Below, piece after piece: positions 61,301 to 64,000 of a stretch of 64,000 bases of DNA; the first letter of the stretch is position 1; the number at the start of each line of letters is the position of its first letter. This DNA is from G039954875 sp047528275 (GTDB lineage Bacteria; Bacteroidota; Bacteroidia; Flavobacteriales; Blattabacteriaceae). Location of the stretch: positions 806,001 to 870,000 of the forward strand of contig CP180023.1 in the NCBI GenBank assembly GCA_047528275.1. The letters run 5' to 3'. The notes under the pieces were generated by a model. It was not told the DNA's origin. It ran no database searches and saw only the letters and a program-made list of their open reading frames with translations. A program made the position numbers and the translations under genes.

Positions 61301-63102
61301 ATCCTCGAAAAAGGGGTTGTATTTCCCTGATGTTCTATTTAAAAGGGTTCTCATATAAAGATTACCTGATTGAGAGATGATAAAGATGATTTTGGGTAAT
61401 CTATTGATGCTAGGAGAGAAGTAGATCTCGTCTTGTTGTAGTCATATCTCTTCTTGACTATTAAACAGATCATTTGTTATTGTTGCATCGACAGTGTTTT
61501 TCATGGTTTGACTTCCCCAAGGGGAAACTTTCCTTCCATTTCATAGTGTTCTATGTAATCTATAGCATTAACTAGAAGCCTTTCCGACTGTTCTCTGATG
61601 TGAAAGAGCACTTGGGTTTTATCCAATGTCAATAGATTTTCATTTTTCAATTTCTCCATGCACAGATCCATAAGCGCTATAAGTAGGGATTTTTGATCTT
61701 GGAGGACTATGATTGAATAATAATTCAAGTTTCCCCATATTAAAAGGTTTATAATTTGGTATAGATAATACTTATCAGGCTTTTTCTGAATGCTTATTTC
61801 CCGTAGAACTCCTCTAGCTATTACCGGGAATAGGGATTGTATTGACGTCTGTTCCTCCGTATCCCTCCACTGATATATTTAACATGATGTTATGCGTAGG
61901 ATCAAGATTTCCCAGACGATACAACTCTTTTAAATAAGTACTGAAATATGGACTTGATATAATATTAGGATCATTATTGAAATCTCTGATTCTACCTCTT
62001 TGAGCAAACCCTACTCCTATTCTCTCTGTGATATTTGTTCTGAGCTCTTGTATGATTTGGGCCCTTTTTTGAGCAAGTTGCGAATTGTCTATATTATCTG
62101 TTTGGTAGGTGAATTCATCGAGAAATGTATCTATATTGACAGATCCTCTTTACTATCTCACTATATTGATTATATATATTAAAATAATTATAATTATATA
62201 ATAAAGATATTTTTATTATACTTTTAATAAATTATCCATTGCAATAGAATTTTGCTCTACCTCATTTATGAGGTAGTATCTGTATTCTTGTATCAATTGA
62301 GTATTAGGATCAACGTATATGAATACTTCGATATTAGGATTGTATTTCATGCATACCTTGATGTGCTCTATTTGAGCAGCGATCTCTTTAGGATTTTCCG
62401 GTATGAAAAAATGAAGGGACTGTATAGATGTTTTTGTTTGTTATATTGTCATTATTTATATAATTAGTCTATATCATTCGATTCAAATATTTTTTTTTCG
62501 AGTAAAGCTGTTCCCTATGTTTTCTATAGTCATGGTAGTATGTCAGTCGTATGTAGGGATTTCTCAAGGCTTATCCAATAGATATGGGTATCATCGAGTA
62601 TTATATAATGGGTAGGTGGATTACATTTAATAGAACATTTTTTTTAAAAAAAATGAAGCAACCTTATCTATATTGATAATGGGATTTTTCAGATTGATAA
62701 ATTTCGCTTCAAATCAATATTTGAAATCTCAGAGGGTAGAGTATTTCTTTCTATTTTGAACTTAAAGTGAGAAAAAATATTACTCCAAAATAGCTTTGTA
62801 TAAGAAGAACTGACCGGGACCTTCATTCGAATATATTCTTTTTTTGTCTGTTCTTTATTGTAGTCTCATATTTCGATGGTTTTTATAGATTTTATATGGA
62901 GGTGATACAATCCAAAGGCTAGAGCGGTAAGGAGGATCTGATAAATCCTTAGAGTGAGATGCAGCTCATGAGTGATTTTATCAAAGAAGTTGACAACTCA
63001 GACAGTTCGGGCAATACATATCGGATCCGATCAGGTCTCCAACACTGATCAGAGCTATGGTAGTCAAGAATAAAAGAGAAGTTTTACCGGCTTGTGTTTC
63101 CA
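55350..63102 (-). pseudogene. About 7.7 kb of decayed coding sequence, unidentified
   Basis: Minus-strand frames give long protein-like pieces without a recognisable family. From the 5' side: a signal-anchor-like piece with DLIGSDMYCPNCLS (about 63060), NIDTFLDEFTYQTDNIDNSQ (about 62120), LFHIREQSERLLVNAIDYIE (about 61600), SPEYVQWSFRRMHIMERIDL (about 60910), KNIRHVIFINGITVYPDNVY (about 60340), a helix with FLFDLGIGIIVSIYYT (about 58690), NKVTGNNTTTEDIDEFKIQV (about 57160) and GNYGFFDLREKKYILSQEAI (about 55860) near the 3' end. Stops every 20-70 codons. The single strand and continuity suggest one very large gene or a few envelope genes. I tested it against SprA, GldM/N and PorU from memory and found no match. 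Confidence 0.5.
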
Positions 63103-63369
63103 TAGTGGGCTATTTAAAATGAACTTTTTCTTGATATTTAAACTTAGTCAGCGTTGTGATAAAGCCAACCTTAAAATACATAAGAAAAACTAAAAAATAA
63201 AGAAATATTTCTCATTACAAATTCCGCAATTTTGGTGATTTTTTTTTGTATTCCCCTCTATGAAACCTCATTTTTTTCTTAAAAAAAATCCCAGCCTGTG
63301 GATCCAATGTTTTCAAAAAAAAATATTTGGGTGTATAGAGCCCCAAATCCTTTGAGAGACTCATAAAAA

Positions 63370-64000
63370 TTACCCTTTAATTCTGTTTTTTTTATAGTGA
63401 TAAACTGCTACGCTATTAAACATAATAGCAAAAACACCTGTAATGGCAAAGTGGGGCTATACTTCTCTCCAGCTACTAACTTTGATGATGATTATCCGTA
63501 TCAATTCAATGAAATAGCGATACGGATTCAAGAGCGTTGCTTTTTGTAAGGTGTTGGGCATGCTTCTTATCGGTGTCTAAATCCTACTGAGAAAGATAAA
63601 AATCATTATAAAAAGGAAGCTGATTAGCATAGCTTGTTGCTGATTTTGTAATAAGGTTGAGATCAACACTTCCATGCTTAAAATGACATTCAAGTACAGT
63701 ACTGAATAGCATTGCAATAAGCCGATTGACCATTGAACAATCACCCAATAGACAAGATGAATGATGATTAAAACTAGGCCAAAAATCATTATTTCCATTA
63801 TCTAAAAATGCATCAATTCAACTAAGATGAAGATGTATCTTTTGATTAGCGTTATACTGATCTGCTCTATTGTTCCGGTTTCTTTTTTCTTGACGATATT
63901 CAGGGTAGATATTAAACAACTGACCATCGTAAGCAGAATTGCTAAGACCCCTGTAGACATAAAGAGGGAATATTGAAGATGGGAGTTGTACTGATACTTT
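63370..64000 (-). pseudogene. ABC-2 type permease, decayed, runs off the right edge
   Basis: C-terminal two thirds of a YhhJ/YbhR-type ABC-2 permease. Pieces in order: MSTGVLAILLTMVSCLISTL (about 63950), KKKETGTIEQISITLIKRYI, a stop, then MEVLISTLLQNQQQAMLISF (family LISTLAxTQQQAM), and in another frame LNPYRYFIELIRIIIIK followed by a last helix and NRIKG at the TAA at 63370. One in-frame stop plus a frameshift after SRI. In the phylum such permeases export drugs or polymers with an ATPase and HlyD partner; none is visible. The 267 bases to the next block are AT-rich and empty. Confidence 0.8.

Noticed and set aside
55350..63102. SprA translocon as the identity of the large decayed block (suggested by porV and gldJ nearby and the length)
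   Set aside because: None of the readable fragments matches SprA motifs I know, and the composition is not that of a large beta barrel.
1..64000. Insertion sequences or prophage as the cause of gene loss
   Set aside because: I found no transposase fragment, terminal inverted repeat pair or integrase; damage is by point mutations and small indels.

Overview
The window comes from an AT-rich Bacteroidota chromosome in the middle of genome decay. The phylum is indicated by several independent markers: remnants of the type IX secretion/gliding proteins PorV and GldJ, a BT_3928-type DoxX protein, DUF1599 and DUF5683 proteins, the gene run parA-parB-DUF5683-dapB-lepB-wbqC, an exact TAnnTTTG promoter, and TonB receptors with a carboxypeptidase-regulatory-like N-terminal domain. 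Roughly half of the window is recently dead coding sequence: recognisable proteins broken by many stops and frameshifts and still close to full length. Intact genes sit in islands between the wrecks. I see no transposase, prophage or CRISPR array. The pattern fits a recently host-restricted bacterium; that lifestyle is an inference.

Layout. 1-614: 5' part of pfkA. 0.8-3.2 kb: dead cydAB. 3.3-4.5 kb: dead RCC1-type protein. 4.5-4.9 kb: intact DCC-family protein. 5.0-6.5 kb: dead sodium:solute symporter. 7.5-8.0 kb: intact dps. 8.0-11.6 kb: dead lipoprotein, then an intact ABC exporter, truA and a YfcE-type phosphodiesterase. 11.6-18.6 kb: minus-strand operon parA, parB (one in-frame stop), DUF5683, dapB, lepB, wbqC-like and an S8 protease. 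18.7-21.3 kb: dead FecCD/BtuC-type permease and ATPase followed by an intact short-chain dehydrogenase. 21.6-24.7 kb: three dead, mutually related surface-type proteins, at least one with RCC1 repeats. 25.0 kb: tRNA-Leu(GAG). 25.1-29.3 kb: unidentifiable decayed sequence. 29.4-32.3 kb: dead TRIC-family channel, intact plsC-like acyltransferase, dead mpl. 32.7-39.1 kb: intact ilvD-ilvB-ilvN-ilvC-ilvA operon. 39.1-45.8 kb: two dead TonB receptors and a dead PepSY-type membrane protein. 45.8-51.1 kb: tpiA, dead oppB, dead BT_3928-type gene, DUF1599, folP and diadenylate cyclase. 51.2-55.3 kb: dead porV, dead gldJ, intact murF. 55.4-63.1 kb: about 7.7 kb of unidentified decayed sequence. 63.4-64 kb: dead ABC-2 permease running off the window.

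The best find is in front of ilvD. It is a complete ribosome-mediated attenuator: a 22-codon leader peptide in which 14 residues are Ile, Leu or Val, a pause hairpin, an 8-bp perfect antiterminator and a competing intrinsic terminator with a T tract. The promoter is placed so that transcription would begin at or next to the leader AUG, so the leader mRNA may be leaderless. The whole control element survives in a chromosome that is losing neighbouring genes.

Functionally, the cell keeps glycolysis (pfkA, tpiA), Ile/Val synthesis, folate (folP), diaminopimelate/lysine and peptidoglycan (dapB, murF), lipid synthesis, c-di-AMP signalling, signal peptidase and iron storage/DNA protection (dps). 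It has lost cytochrome bd, siderophore/TonB iron uptake, oligopeptide and sodium-coupled solute uptake, type IX secretion/gliding and peptidoglycan recycling. This reads as withdrawal from scavenging and surface movement while central biosynthesis is kept.
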